A DNA stretch of 5,765 nt, taken from assembly GCA_016935045.1 (NCBI GenBank), contig JAFGRS010000615.1:1-5765 (forward strand), in the 5' to 3' direction. How positions within the stretch are numbered: the stretch's first letter is position 1; the number at the start of each line of letters is the position of its first letter. Below, piece by piece: positions 1-5,765 of this stretch. The stretch comes from Lentisphaeria bacterium (GTDB taxonomy: Bacteria; Verrucomicrobiota; Lentisphaeria; Oligosphaerales; JAFGRS01). The position numbers and the translations under genes are program-made. Below the pieces are notes generated by a model, which worked only from the letters and a program-made list of their open reading frames with translations, searched no databases and had not been told where the DNA came from.

Positions 1-73
1 CCCGGTCCGTGGGGGCAGCGGCGGTCGGCAGGCCCCTCGGCGATTGAGGTCGCGCCGCATGGCGGCGAAGGTC
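1..73 (+). other. Upstream flank with a possible C-terminal gene tail
   Basis: The frame beginning at base 3 reads RSVGAAAVGRPLGD and stops at TGA 45-47. It could be the last 14 codons of an upstream gene. The VGAA-type ending loosely resembles the end of the beta-helix protein that follows (GMVGAASLWGGEVR), which would fit a paralogue, but 14 residues prove nothing and in GC-rich DNA such frames are common. The frame of the downstream gene is also open through the start of the window, so the gene boundary is not fixed by a stop codon. No promoter-like AT-rich elements are visible. Confidence 0.25.
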
Positions 74-83
74 AGGAGAAAGG
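74..83 (+). promoter_or_regulatory. Shine-Dalgarno sequence that decides the start of the beta-helix gene
   Basis: The purine-rich stretch AGGAGAAAGG contains AGGAG at 74-78, ten bases before ATG 89. The earlier in-frame candidates, TTG 44 and ATG 59, have weaker upstream sequences. Starting at TTG 44 or ATG 59 would also put a long basic extension in front of the signal peptide. This is the main reason for choosing ATG 89. Confidence 0.6.
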
Positions 84-88
84 CGCGC

Positions 89-1981
89 ATGGCGGCGGAC
101 ACAAGGACATGGCGGCGGGCGGCGGGAACGATTCTGGGAGCGGCGGCAATGGGATTCGCGGCGACGGCGCGGGAGTACTACGTGGATGCGGCGGCGGGAA
201 TGGACACGGCCTCGGGCACGAGCCCCGCCGAGGCCTGGCAGAGCCTCGCCCGCGTCAGCCGGGCCGAGCTTCGGCCGGGAGACACGGTGCGCTTCCGCCG
301 CGGTGGGCAGTGGCGGGGGACGCTGGCGCCGCGGTCCGGTTCGGAGGCGGGTCCGGTCACCTACACGGCCTACGGCGAGGGAGAGAAGCCCCTGCTCCTG
401 GGGTCTGCGTCCCGAAGCCGTCCGGAGGACTGGGAAGAGGTTGCCGCCGGCATCTGGGCCACCCGTGCCGCGGAGTACACGGACGGACGCGTGGTGGCGG
501 ACTGCCGCGACGCGGAGTGGTCGCGCCACCAGGAGGCCGGCGCCGACGTCGAGGTGACCCGTGAACCCGCGGAGGGAGGCAGCATCTACCGCCTGGCCTG
601 CCGTAGCAGCGGCACGGCCTCCAACCACATCCAGTTCTGGGGCCCCTTCCCGGACGCGTCCGCCCTCGCACCGGGGGGGTGCCTGACCTTCCGTTTCCGG
701 GCCCGAAGCACGATCCCCTTCCGGCTCGGGGCGCTGACGGTGCGCCGCGGGGGGACCCCTTGGACGGCCTACGCCAGCAGCGGGGAGGGGTTGCTCGTGG
801 GCAGTTCCTGGCAGGATTGCGCCGTGCGGCTGAACGTCACGGGCGCGGGCGAGCAGCCGCGCCTGCACCTGTATCTGGGCGGGGTCCTGCCCTCGGGCGC
901 CGTGGTCGAGTTCCAGGCCCTCGATGTGGTCGAGACGTTGTGTTCCCAGCCCATACCGCTCTCGGTGGACGTGGGCAACGTCATCCTCGATCACGGCCAG
1001 GCCTGCGGTTGGAAGAGGTGGGCGTTCGAGGAACTCGCCAAGCCGCTCGACTACTGGTATGACCCGGCCACGTGGCGGGTCTTCGTGCGGCTGGACGCCA
1101 ATCCGGCGGAGCGCTATTCGAGCCTCGAGCTGGCCCTGCGGCAACACATCGTGAACCAGGGGGGCGCGCACCACGTGGTCTACGACGGTCTGGCCCTGCG
1201 CTACGGCGCCGCGCATGGGTTCGGCGGCGGCGCCACGCATCATCTGGTCATTCGCAACTGCGACCTGGCCTACATCGGCGGCGGGCACCAGTTCACCCGG
1301 CCGGACGGGAAGCCCGTGCGCTTCGGCAACGGCATCGAGTTCTGGGGCGCGGCCCACGACAACCTGGTCGAGGGGTGCCGGCTGTGGGAGATCTACGACG
1401 CCGCCCTCACCAACCAGGGCCGAGGTCCGGAGTCGAAACAGATCAACATCACCTACCGCAACAACATCGTCTGGAACTGCGAATACTCCTTCGAGTACTG
1501 GAACAACCCCGAAAGCGCCGAAACCCGGAACGTCCTTTTCGAGAACAACACCTGTGTCCACGCCGGCAGGGTCTGGTCCCACGCCCAGCGGCCCGACCGC
1601 AACGGCAGCCACCTCATGTTCTACACCAACACCGCCAAAAGCTCGGGGATCGTCATCCGCCACAACATCTTCTGCCACTCCAGCGAATGGGGCAGCCGCT
1701 TCAGTGCCGGCTGGGACCCCCTTCCCGAGATCGACAGGAACCTGTGGTTCCAACCCGACGGAACCCTGTGCTGGTTCTTCCGGGAGAAGCTGCCCGCGGC
1801 GGACGTGGAAGGATACCGCCGCAGGACCGGTTTCGACCTCCACTCGGGGTTCGCGGATCCCGGGTTCGTGGACGTCGAGGCGGGGGATTTCCGTCTGCGT
1901 CCCGACAGCCCGGCCCGCCGGGTGCGGGCGGATGGGGGCATGGTGGGCGCGGCGTCCCTGTGGGGCGGAGAGGTCCGCTGA
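89..1981 (+). CDS. Secreted right-handed parallel beta-helix protein with inserted carbohydrate-binding-like module
   Basis: This 630-aa protein probably binds or cleaves polysaccharide outside the cytoplasm. Residues 1-27 look like a Sec signal peptide: basic TRTWRR, a hydrophobic AAGTILGAAAMGFA stretch, and a likely cut after ATA-27. Residues 30-105 carry the N-terminal signature of many pectate-lyase-like beta-helix enzymes: YYVDAAAG, then RPGDTVRFRRGG, then PVTYTAYGEGEKP. Residues about 130-282 look like an inserted CBM4/9-type jelly roll (FRFRARS, a Trp before the strand AVRLNV, LHLYLGG). The helix proper runs from about H361 to 600, with stacked repeats ending in RNNIVW (457-462), ENNTC (485-489) and RHNIFC (524-529), followed by the closing motif FADPGFVDVEAGDFRLRPDSPA. 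The family could be a polysaccharide lyase or a beta-helix hydrolase such as GH141. I cannot assign the catalytic residues, so activity and substrate are unknown. The fold call is strong. The gene leads the iolB-like gene by 57 bp, probably in one operon. Confidence 0.85.
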   Translation: MAADTRTWRRAAGTILGAAAMGFAATAREYYVDAAAGMDTASGTSPAEAWQSLARVSRAELRPGDTVRFRRGGQWRGTLAPRSGSEAGPVTYTAYGEGEKPLLLGSASRSRPEDWEEVAAGIWATRAAEYTDGRVVADCRDAEWSRHQEAGADVEVTREPAEGGSIYRLACRSSGTASNHIQFWGPFPDASALAPGGCLTFRFRARSTIPFRLGALTVRRGGTPWTAYASSGEGLLVGSSWQDCAVRLNVTGAGEQPRLHLYLGGVLPSGAVVEFQALDVVETLCSQPIPLSVDVGNVILDHGQACGWKRWAFEELAKPLDYWYDPATWRVFVRLDANPAERYSSLELALRQHIVNQGGAHHVVYDGLALRYGAAHGFGGGATHHLVIRNCDLAYIGGGHQFTRPDGKPVRFGNGIEFWGAAHDNLVEGCRLWEIYDAALTNQGRGPESKQINITYRNNIVWNCEYSFEYWNNPESAETRNVLFENNTCVHAGRVWSHAQRPDRNGSHLMFYTNTAKSSGIVIRHNIFCHSSEWGSRFSAGWDPLPEIDRNLWFQPDGTLCWFFREKLPAADVEGYRRRTGFDLHSGFADPGFVDVEAGDFRLRPDSPARRVRADGGMVGAASLWGGEVR

Positions 1982-2014
1982 GGCGGGCGGCCTGGTCGCC
2001 GGAGGCCTGAACCG

Positions 2015-2032
2015 GCGCTTTGCAGCGCGAGG
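2015..2032 (+). promoter_or_regulatory. Ribosome binding site and small hairpin before the iolB-like gene
   Basis: GAGG at 2029-2032 lies six bases before ATG 2039 and is the likely Shine-Dalgarno. Immediately upstream, GCGCT (2015-2019) and AGCGC (2024-2028) form a perfect 5-bp stem with loop TTGC. There is no T-tract, so it is not a terminator. It could modestly affect translation initiation, but a stem this short arises easily by chance in GC-rich DNA. Confidence 0.45.
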
Positions 2033-2038
2033 CAGCAC

Positions 2039-2833
2039 ATGAAGCATCACATTCCTGGCGTGGCGGGAGCGGGGTACCACCGCGTTCTCGAGGTCGGCGA
2101 CCGGGGCATGGCCATGACCGCCTTCGGTCTGCTGCGCCTGGGCGCCGGATGTTCGTGGTCCGCCAACTCCGGAGGCCGGGAGGTGGCATTGGTGCTGCTG
2201 GGCGGGCGCTGTGCGGTCATGGCCGGCAGCGTCGATTTCGGCCCCGTCGGCGCGCGTGCCGATGTCTTCTCGGGAGACGCCTGCACCGTGTTCGTGCCCC
2301 CGGGGACGCCCTACAGGGTGACCGCGCTTTCGGCCGTCGACGTCGCGGTCTGCGAATCCCCCAGCGACGCCCGCGGCGAGCCGGCCCTGATCCGGCCCGA
2401 GGAAGCGGCCGCCACCCGGATGACCATCGGCAAGGACAACTTCACGCGCACCGCCACCATCCTGATCGGGGACCGTTTTCCGGCCCGGCATCTCTTCATC
2501 GGCGAGGCCTGGGTGCCCTCCGGAAACTGGGCCAGCTACCCCCCCCACCGGCACGACGTCGAGAACCCCCCCGACGAAATCGACATGGAGGAAATCTACT
2601 TCTTCCGCTTCCGCCCGGCGGGCGGCTTCGGGATGCAGCGCATCTACACGGAAGACGGCAGCGTCAACGCGGCCTACACCGTCCGCGAAAACGACACGGT
2701 GGCCATCCCCGAGGGCTATCATCCCGTGGTCACCGCCCCCGGCTACACCATGTACTACCTCTGGGTCATGACCGGAAACAGCCGCGGCTTCATTTCCCAC
2801 AAGGACAGCGCCCACAGCGCGGCGGTGCTGTAG
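2039..2833 (+). CDS. iolB: 5-deoxy-glucuronate isomerase family protein (IolB/KduI bicupin)
   Basis: IolB converts 5-deoxy-D-glucuronate to 5-dehydro-2-deoxy-D-gluconate in myo-inositol breakdown. The related KduI isomerises 5-keto-4-deoxyuronate from pectin-type polymers. The 264-aa product matches IolB in length (about 270 aa), has no signal peptide and should be cytoplasmic. The N-terminal cupin half includes a FGPVGARADVFSGD segment and FVPPGTPYRV. The mid-protein GKDNFTRTATILIG and NWASYPPHRHDVENPPDEID segments are typical of IolB. By analogy with KduI, the metal ligands would be H170, H172, E185 (or E184) in MEEIYFFRF, and H228 in EGYHPVV; all are present. The PPHRHD...NPPDEI spacing and GFGMQRIYT favour IolB over KduI, whose HxH and Glu are closer together. 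What is odd is the setting, between two exported carbohydrate-active proteins and without other inositol genes in view, so the true substrate may be another deoxy-uronate. It ends in TAG. Confidence 0.85.
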   Translation: MKHHIPGVAGAGYHRVLEVGDRGMAMTAFGLLRLGAGCSWSANSGGREVALVLLGGRCAVMAGSVDFGPVGARADVFSGDACTVFVPPGTPYRVTALSAVDVAVCESPSDARGEPALIRPEEAAATRMTIGKDNFTRTATILIGDRFPARHLFIGEAWVPSGNWASYPPHRHDVENPPDEIDMEEIYFFRFRPAGGFGMQRIYTEDGSVNAAYTVRENDTVAIPEGYHPVVTAPGYTMYYLWVMTGNSRGFISHKDSAHSAAVL

Positions 2834-2834
2834 G

Positions 2835-2867
2835 CGGGACCCGTCGTCCCGGGCGCCCGGGAACGGG
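2835..2867 (+). terminator. Strong stem-loop just after the iolB stop, possible terminator or mRNA-stabilising element
   Basis: Two bases past the TAG stop begins a cluster of inverted repeats. TCCCGGGCGCCCGGGA (2847-2862) is a perfect 16-bp palindrome that folds as a 6-bp stem with a 4-base loop. It is flanked by CCCGT (2840-2844) and ACGGG (2863-2867), which extend the stem by 5 bp across a 2-base bulge. A competing hairpin pairs CGGGAC (2835-2840) with GTCCCG (2846-2851). No T-run follows, so it is not a classical intrinsic terminator. It could be a pausing site, a processing barrier separating iolB from the glycosidase, or a DNA-binding site. Confidence 0.4.
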
Positions 2868-2919
2868 GCCCGTCGGCGCCATCGTCCCGCGTCGGCGTTG
2901 GTAGCGTCCACTCGCCGCC

Positions 2920-3021
2920 GGATCGGGATGCCCGCGAGGCCGCGGGCGGTCCGGAGGCTGGCGGGACGGCGGATCGGGATGTCCGCGAGGCCGCGGGCGG
3001 TCCGGAGGAAGGCGGGACGAC
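2920..3021 (+). repeat. Two-copy 51-bp tandem direct repeat upstream of the glycosidase gene
   Basis: Copy 1 (2920-2970) and copy 2 (2971-3021) are directly adjacent and agree at 47 of 51 positions by eye. The differences are C to T at 2931/2982, CT to AA at 2958-2959/3009-3010, and G to A at 2969/3020. A third copy begins with GGAT at 3022-3025 and then becomes the start of the gene. Each unit contains an inverted repeat, CCCGCG-AGGC-CGCGGG in copy 1 (2931-2946), shortened by the C to T change in copy 2, and a CCGGAGG element. In the frame of the downstream gene the unit would read as a 17-aa repeat (DRDAREAAGGPEAGGTA), but that frame has no start codon and all the differences change the amino acid, which argues against coding. 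The role is unknown. Confidence 0.9.
3004..3012 (+). promoter_or_regulatory. Ribosome binding site of the glycosidase gene, inside repeat copy 2
   Basis: GGAGGAAGG is the only good purine-rich tract before ATG 3026. It lies 13 bases from the start, at the long end of usual spacing. It falls within the second 51-bp repeat, where the CT to AA difference from copy 1 lengthens the purine run. No ATG, GTG or TTG occurs in frame between the iolB stop and 3026, which supports this start. Confidence 0.45.
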
Positions 3022-3025
3022 GGAT

Positions 3026-5765
3026 ATGTCAAGGAAACACATTCTGCCGGCGCTGCTTTGTCTTCCCGGGGTCCTGCGCTGCGCCACGCTTCCGGTGCCC
3101 AACAACAGCTTCGAGGACGGCGCGCTTCCCGGCGACCGGATCGCGGATGGCTGGTATCTTTGGGAGAAGCACCCGGGGCGGACGGAGGTGGTTTCGGTCC
3201 CCGATGGTGCCCATGGCAGGACCTCGATACGGGTGGCCAATCCCAGCGCCGGGGGTGCCAACATCACCGTTCCCGGGGGCGTTCCCTGCCGGGGCGGGGC
3301 GACCTACACCCTTTCCGCCTGGGCCAGGTCGGACGGGCCCGTGGCGGCCGCCATCACGCTGCAGGTGCGGGACCGCGACGGGCAGGTACTCGATCACACC
3401 CTCGGCGGTAGCGTCGGCCTGCCCGGGCAGGTCCCCCTCTGGACGCGGTTCACGATGACCGCCGCCGTTCCGGAGGCAGGCTGTTTCCTCTCGCCGCACC
3501 TGGTCAACAACGGGGGAGTCGTCCTCTGGGATGCCGTCCAGATCGAGGAAGGCCCCGCTGCCACCCCCTTTCAGCCGACGCCGAGGCCGTCCCTGAGCCT
3601 CGCGACCGGGGCCGGCGGGGAACCGGTCATCGTCAACCCGGGGTTCGAGGAGGGCGATGCCTTCCCGGCCGGGTGGGAGGGCCCTGCCGAGGCGGCGGCG
3701 GCGCGGGACACGGAGGTGAAGCGGGGTGCGGCGGCGCTGCGGCTGCTCCAGGCCGACACGCCGCAGCCGTGGCGGTCGCGGCCGTTCCGCCTGGACCCGG
3801 ACCGGGACTACGTCCTCAGCGCCTGGGTCCGGAGCCGGGAGCTGGACCGTGGGGTGGCGGAGTTCTATGTCGAGTGCCTGAGCCCCTGGGGAAGGGTCTG
3901 CGGCATGATCGGCAAGGGAAAGGCCTACCGCGAAGCAGCAGGCGTCTTCGTTTCCCAGACCACGGACTGGCAGCGCCGGAGCGCCCGGGTGGGACGCGAG
4001 GACATCCCTGCCGGGAGCGTCGCCGGCCGCGCGGTGTGCGTCCTCCAGCCCTATGCCGCGGGCGGGGGTATGGCCTGGTTCGACGACCTCGAATGCCGCC
4101 CCCTCGGGATCACCGGTCGAGGCGTTCTCCTGGCGGCGGGGAGCCCCGTCGAGGACTTCCTTCTTGACCAGGGCAGCCCTGCCTCCCTCGCCTTCCGCCT
4201 GTATGCGCCCGAGCGCCGCCTGGAAACGGCCCGCATGTCCTGCCGGGTGCGGGGTTTCTTCGAGCGGACGGTGCTCGAAGAGGCCGTGTCGGGGGTCTTC
4301 GGCGAGGACGGGCGGACGGTGCTCGAGGTCCGTCTCCCCGAGGGACTGCCCAGCGGCCACTACACGGCCGTCCTGCGGGACGCCGATGCCTCCGGGACGG
4401 TCGGGACCCTGACCTTCGGCGTGCTGCCGCCGGGGATTGCCGGCGCCGGTCTCGAACCCGACTCGCCCTACGGCATCTGCCATCTGACCGAAGCTGCCTT
4501 CCTGCCCCTGGCGCAGCGGGTCGGCTTCAAGTGGACCCGGGGGGGGCCGGGGGTGCCCTGGGCGGGAGTGGAACCGACGCCGGGCAGTTTCGATTTCAGC
4601 GCCGCCCTGGCCTGGCGCGAGCAACTGGCTCGGCATGGCCTGCTCAAGCTCGACATCTGCTCCGGAATTCCGCGCTGGGCGCTGCAGGAGCTCGAGGGGG
4701 TGGTCGTGGTTCGGGGAGGGCGCAGCCGGCGCAGCCGGGCGGGCCTCTCCCTCCCCCGCGATCTCGAGGCCTGGGGGCGCTACATCGAGACGGCTGCGCG
4801 GACCCTCTCCGGCTTCGGCGGGGCCTGGGAGATCTGGAACGAGGCCGACATACCCGGGTTCTGGGCCGACAGCGACGAGAACTACCTCCGGCTCCTGCGC
4901 GCCGGTCATGCGGCGGCGAAACGGGGTGACCCGAAGGCCCCGCTCCTGATGACGGGCGTCACGGGCGGGTTCTTCCCGGCGACGCAGACCCGGCTGGATC
5001 CCCAGACCGGCCGCGAGGTCAACCCGGGCCGCTTCTTCGAACGGGTCCTCGCGGAAGCCGGCGATGCCTTCGACGTCATCAACTTCCACTCCTACGGGGG
5101 GGCGGAACTCCTCGAAGCGCGCCTGCAGAAGGCCCGCGAGCTGGCGGCGCGGCACGCCCTGGCCGACCGCCCGATCTGGATCACCGAGACGGGCGGCCCC
5201 ACCCACATCCAATCCCGCAGCTTCAGCGAGGCCGAACAGGCCATTCTCTACCTGCAGACCCATGTCCTGGCACGCGCCTACGGCGTCCGGAAGGTCTTCT
5301 GGCATTGCTTCTACGACTGGGGCAGGGACATCACCTACCACGAACACAACTTCGGGCTGATCCACTACGACCGGACCCCCAAACCGGCCCTGCTCGTTCA
5401 GGCGGCCCTCGCCCGCTGGTTCGGCGCGCCCGCCTTTGTTCGCACCCGGTCCCTCGAGGATGGGGTGCGCTGTTTCGAGTTCGAGCGGGAGGGCGCTCCG
5501 CTTGCCGTGCTCTGGTCCGCTGCGCCCCGCGTGCTCCTGCTGCGGACCGCGGGCGAGCCCGAGGCCAGGGATTGCATGGGCGCCGAGATGCTGCTGCCGC
5601 GTGTCGGCGAAGTCCCGGTCCTGGCGCTGGCGGCGGAGCCGGTCTTCCTGCTCGGGGCGCGCATCGAGGGCGTGCTGCCGCCCCTGGTGACGCCCGGGGC
5701 CCACACCCTGAGCCCCGGAGAGACAGGAGCCATTCCCGTGAGCTGGCGCAACCCCGCCGACCACC
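3026..5765 (+). CDS. Secreted multi-modular glycoside hydrolase, clan GH-A, GH39-like (3' end outside window)
   Basis: At least 913 codons are open and no stop is reached. Residues 1-20 form a short basic then hydrophobic leader, a probable signal peptide, although the cut site is unclear. Two CBM4/9-like jelly rolls follow, at 26-175 (starts NNSFEDG, ends LWDAVQIEEG) and 201-361 (starts IVNPGFEEG, ends AWFDDLECRPLG). Residues 362-475 are a beta-sandwich linker. The catalytic barrel spans about 479-800: GFKWTRGG with R505, a WAGVEPTPGSFDF segment, WEIWNEAD with the acid/base E606, FHSYGG with H688, and WITETGG with the nucleophile E721. The 115-residue spacing of the glutamates and their motifs fit the GH39/GH5-like enzymes of clan GH-A, which are retaining glycosidases. 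A C-terminal beta domain (DCMG at 849-852, then AEPVFLLG) resembles the one that follows such barrels. TLSPGETGAIPVSWRNPAD opens a further Ig-like domain cut by the window end. The substrate is not predictable. An Arg-rich loop, RGGRSRRSR (563-571), is unusual. Confidence 0.88.
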   Translation, partial: MSRKHILPALLCLPGVLRCATLPVPNNSFEDGALPGDRIADGWYLWEKHPGRTEVVSVPDGAHGRTSIRVANPSAGGANITVPGGVPCRGGATYTLSAWARSDGPVAAAITLQVRDRDGQVLDHTLGGSVGLPGQVPLWTRFTMTAAVPEAGCFLSPHLVNNGGVVLWDAVQIEEGPAATPFQPTPRPSLSLATGAGGEPVIVNPGFEEGDAFPAGWEGPAEAAAARDTEVKRGAAALRLLQADTPQPWRSRPFRLDPDRDYVLSAWVRSRELDRGVAEFYVECLSPWGRVCGMIGKGKAYREAAGVFVSQTTDWQRRSARVGREDIPAGSVAGRAVCVLQPYAAGGGMAWFDDLECRPLGITGRGVLLAAGSPVEDFLLDQGSPASLAFRLYAPERRLETARMSCRVRGFFERTVLEEAVSGVFGEDGRTVLEVRLPEGLPSGHYTAVLRDADASGTVGTLTFGVLPPGIAGAGLEPDSPYGICHLTEAAFLPLAQRVGFKWTRGGPGVPWAGVEPTPGSFDFSAALAWREQLARHGLLKLDICSGIPRWALQELEGVVVVRGGRSRRSRAGLSLPRDLEAWGRYIETAARTLSGFGGAWEIWNEADIPGFWADSDENYLRLLRAGHAAAKRGDPKAPLLMTGVTGGFFPATQTRLDPQTGREVNPGRFFERVLAEAGDAFDVINFHSYGGAELLEARLQKARELAARHALADRPIWITETGGPTHIQSRSFSEAEQAILYLQTHVLARAYGVRKVFWHCFYDWGRDITYHEHNFGLIHYDRTPKPALLVQAALARWFGAPAFVRTRSLEDGVRCFEFEREGAPLAVLWSAAPRVLLLRTAGEPEARDCMGAEMLLPRVGEVPVLALAAEPVFLLGARIEGVLPPLVTPGAHTLSPGETGAIPVSWRNPADH
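4721..4738 (+). repeat. Perfect 9-bp tandem duplication inside the glycosidase barrel
   Basis: CGCAGCCGG occurs twice back to back, encoding RSR-RSR at residues 566-571. The frame is kept. It lies in the loop between the GIPRWALQ strand and the segment leading to the acid/base glutamate. It looks like a replication-slippage duplication that enlarged a basic loop. Whether it is fixed in relatives cannot be told from one sequence. Confidence 0.7.

Noticed and set aside
104..142. Twin-arginine (Tat) export motif in the beta-helix leader (TWRRAAGTIL)
   Set aside because: RR is present, but the residues after it do not fit the usual S/T-RR-x-F-L-K pattern, and Sec export explains the leader equally well.
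1072..2042. Two large + strand frames (1072-2010 and 1215-2042) overlapping the beta-helix gene
   Set aside because: Both are out-of-frame readings of the beta-helix coding sequence with low-complexity Arg/Pro/Ser/Thr-rich products and no start signals of note.
2920..3021. Repeat pair as a CRISPR array
   Set aside because: The copies abut with no spacer, there are only two, and no cas gene is present.
3059..3085. Lipoprotein signal in the glycosidase leader (Cys at residue 12 or 19)
   Set aside because: The residues before each Cys (PALLC, GVLRC) do not match a lipobox, which needs a small residue directly before the Cys.
2898..3458. Open frame across the 51-bp repeats reading an Arg-rich 17-residue repeat (RRIGMPARPRAVRRLAG)
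   Set aside because: It runs out of frame into the glycosidase gene, has no recognisable domain, and its product is mostly Arg, Pro and Gly as expected from a shadow frame.
3029..5764. Very long open frame on the - strand opposite the glycosidase gene
   Set aside because: It is codon-aligned antisense to a gene with recognisable catalytic motifs and modules. Its translation is Pro/Gly/Arg-rich with no domain I recognise. Long antisense frames are expected in DNA with strong GC bias at third positions.

Overview
The window is a GC-rich stretch, by eye around two-thirds G+C or more, with G or C at most third codon positions. It carries three genes in a row on the + strand and nothing convincing on the - strand. 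Two are secreted, multi-module carbohydrate-active proteins and the third is a sugar isomerase. Large secreted glycosidases with CBM4/9-like modules, and parallel beta-helix proteins starting near a YYVDA-type motif, are common in Planctomycetes, Lentisphaerae/Kiritimatiellae and Verrucomicrobia. A bacterium of that superphylum is my guess, but no phylogenetic marker gene is present to confirm it.

Layout. Positions 1-88 are an upstream flank with one possible gene tail and a Shine-Dalgarno sequence. Positions 89-1981 encode an exported right-handed parallel beta-helix protein (630 aa) with a jelly-roll module apparently inserted between its N-terminal cap and the main helix. After a 57-bp gap, 2039-2833 encode a 264-aa IolB/KduI-family bicupin, closest in motifs to 5-deoxy-glucuronate isomerase (IolB). 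Positions 2834-3025 are a 192-bp spacer with a strong stem-loop right after the iolB stop and two copies of a 51-bp tandem repeat. The second copy supplies the ribosome binding site of the last gene. From 3026 to the window end an open frame encodes at least 913 residues: a probable signal peptide, two CBM4/9-like modules, a beta-sandwich linker domain, a clan GH-A (GH39-like) catalytic barrel with both catalytic glutamates, a C-terminal beta domain and the start of another domain. It has no stop within the window.

How the genes may work together (inference). The two exported proteins would bind and cut a polysaccharide outside the cytoplasm, and the cytoplasmic isomerase would process a released sugar acid. 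Many beta-helix proteins are polysaccharide lyases or hydrolases of uronate-containing polymers, and KduI/IolB enzymes isomerise deoxy-uronates, so a uronate-containing substrate is a reasonable hypothesis. No transporter, regulator or other inositol gene lies in the window. I found no mobile element, RNA gene or CRISPR array.
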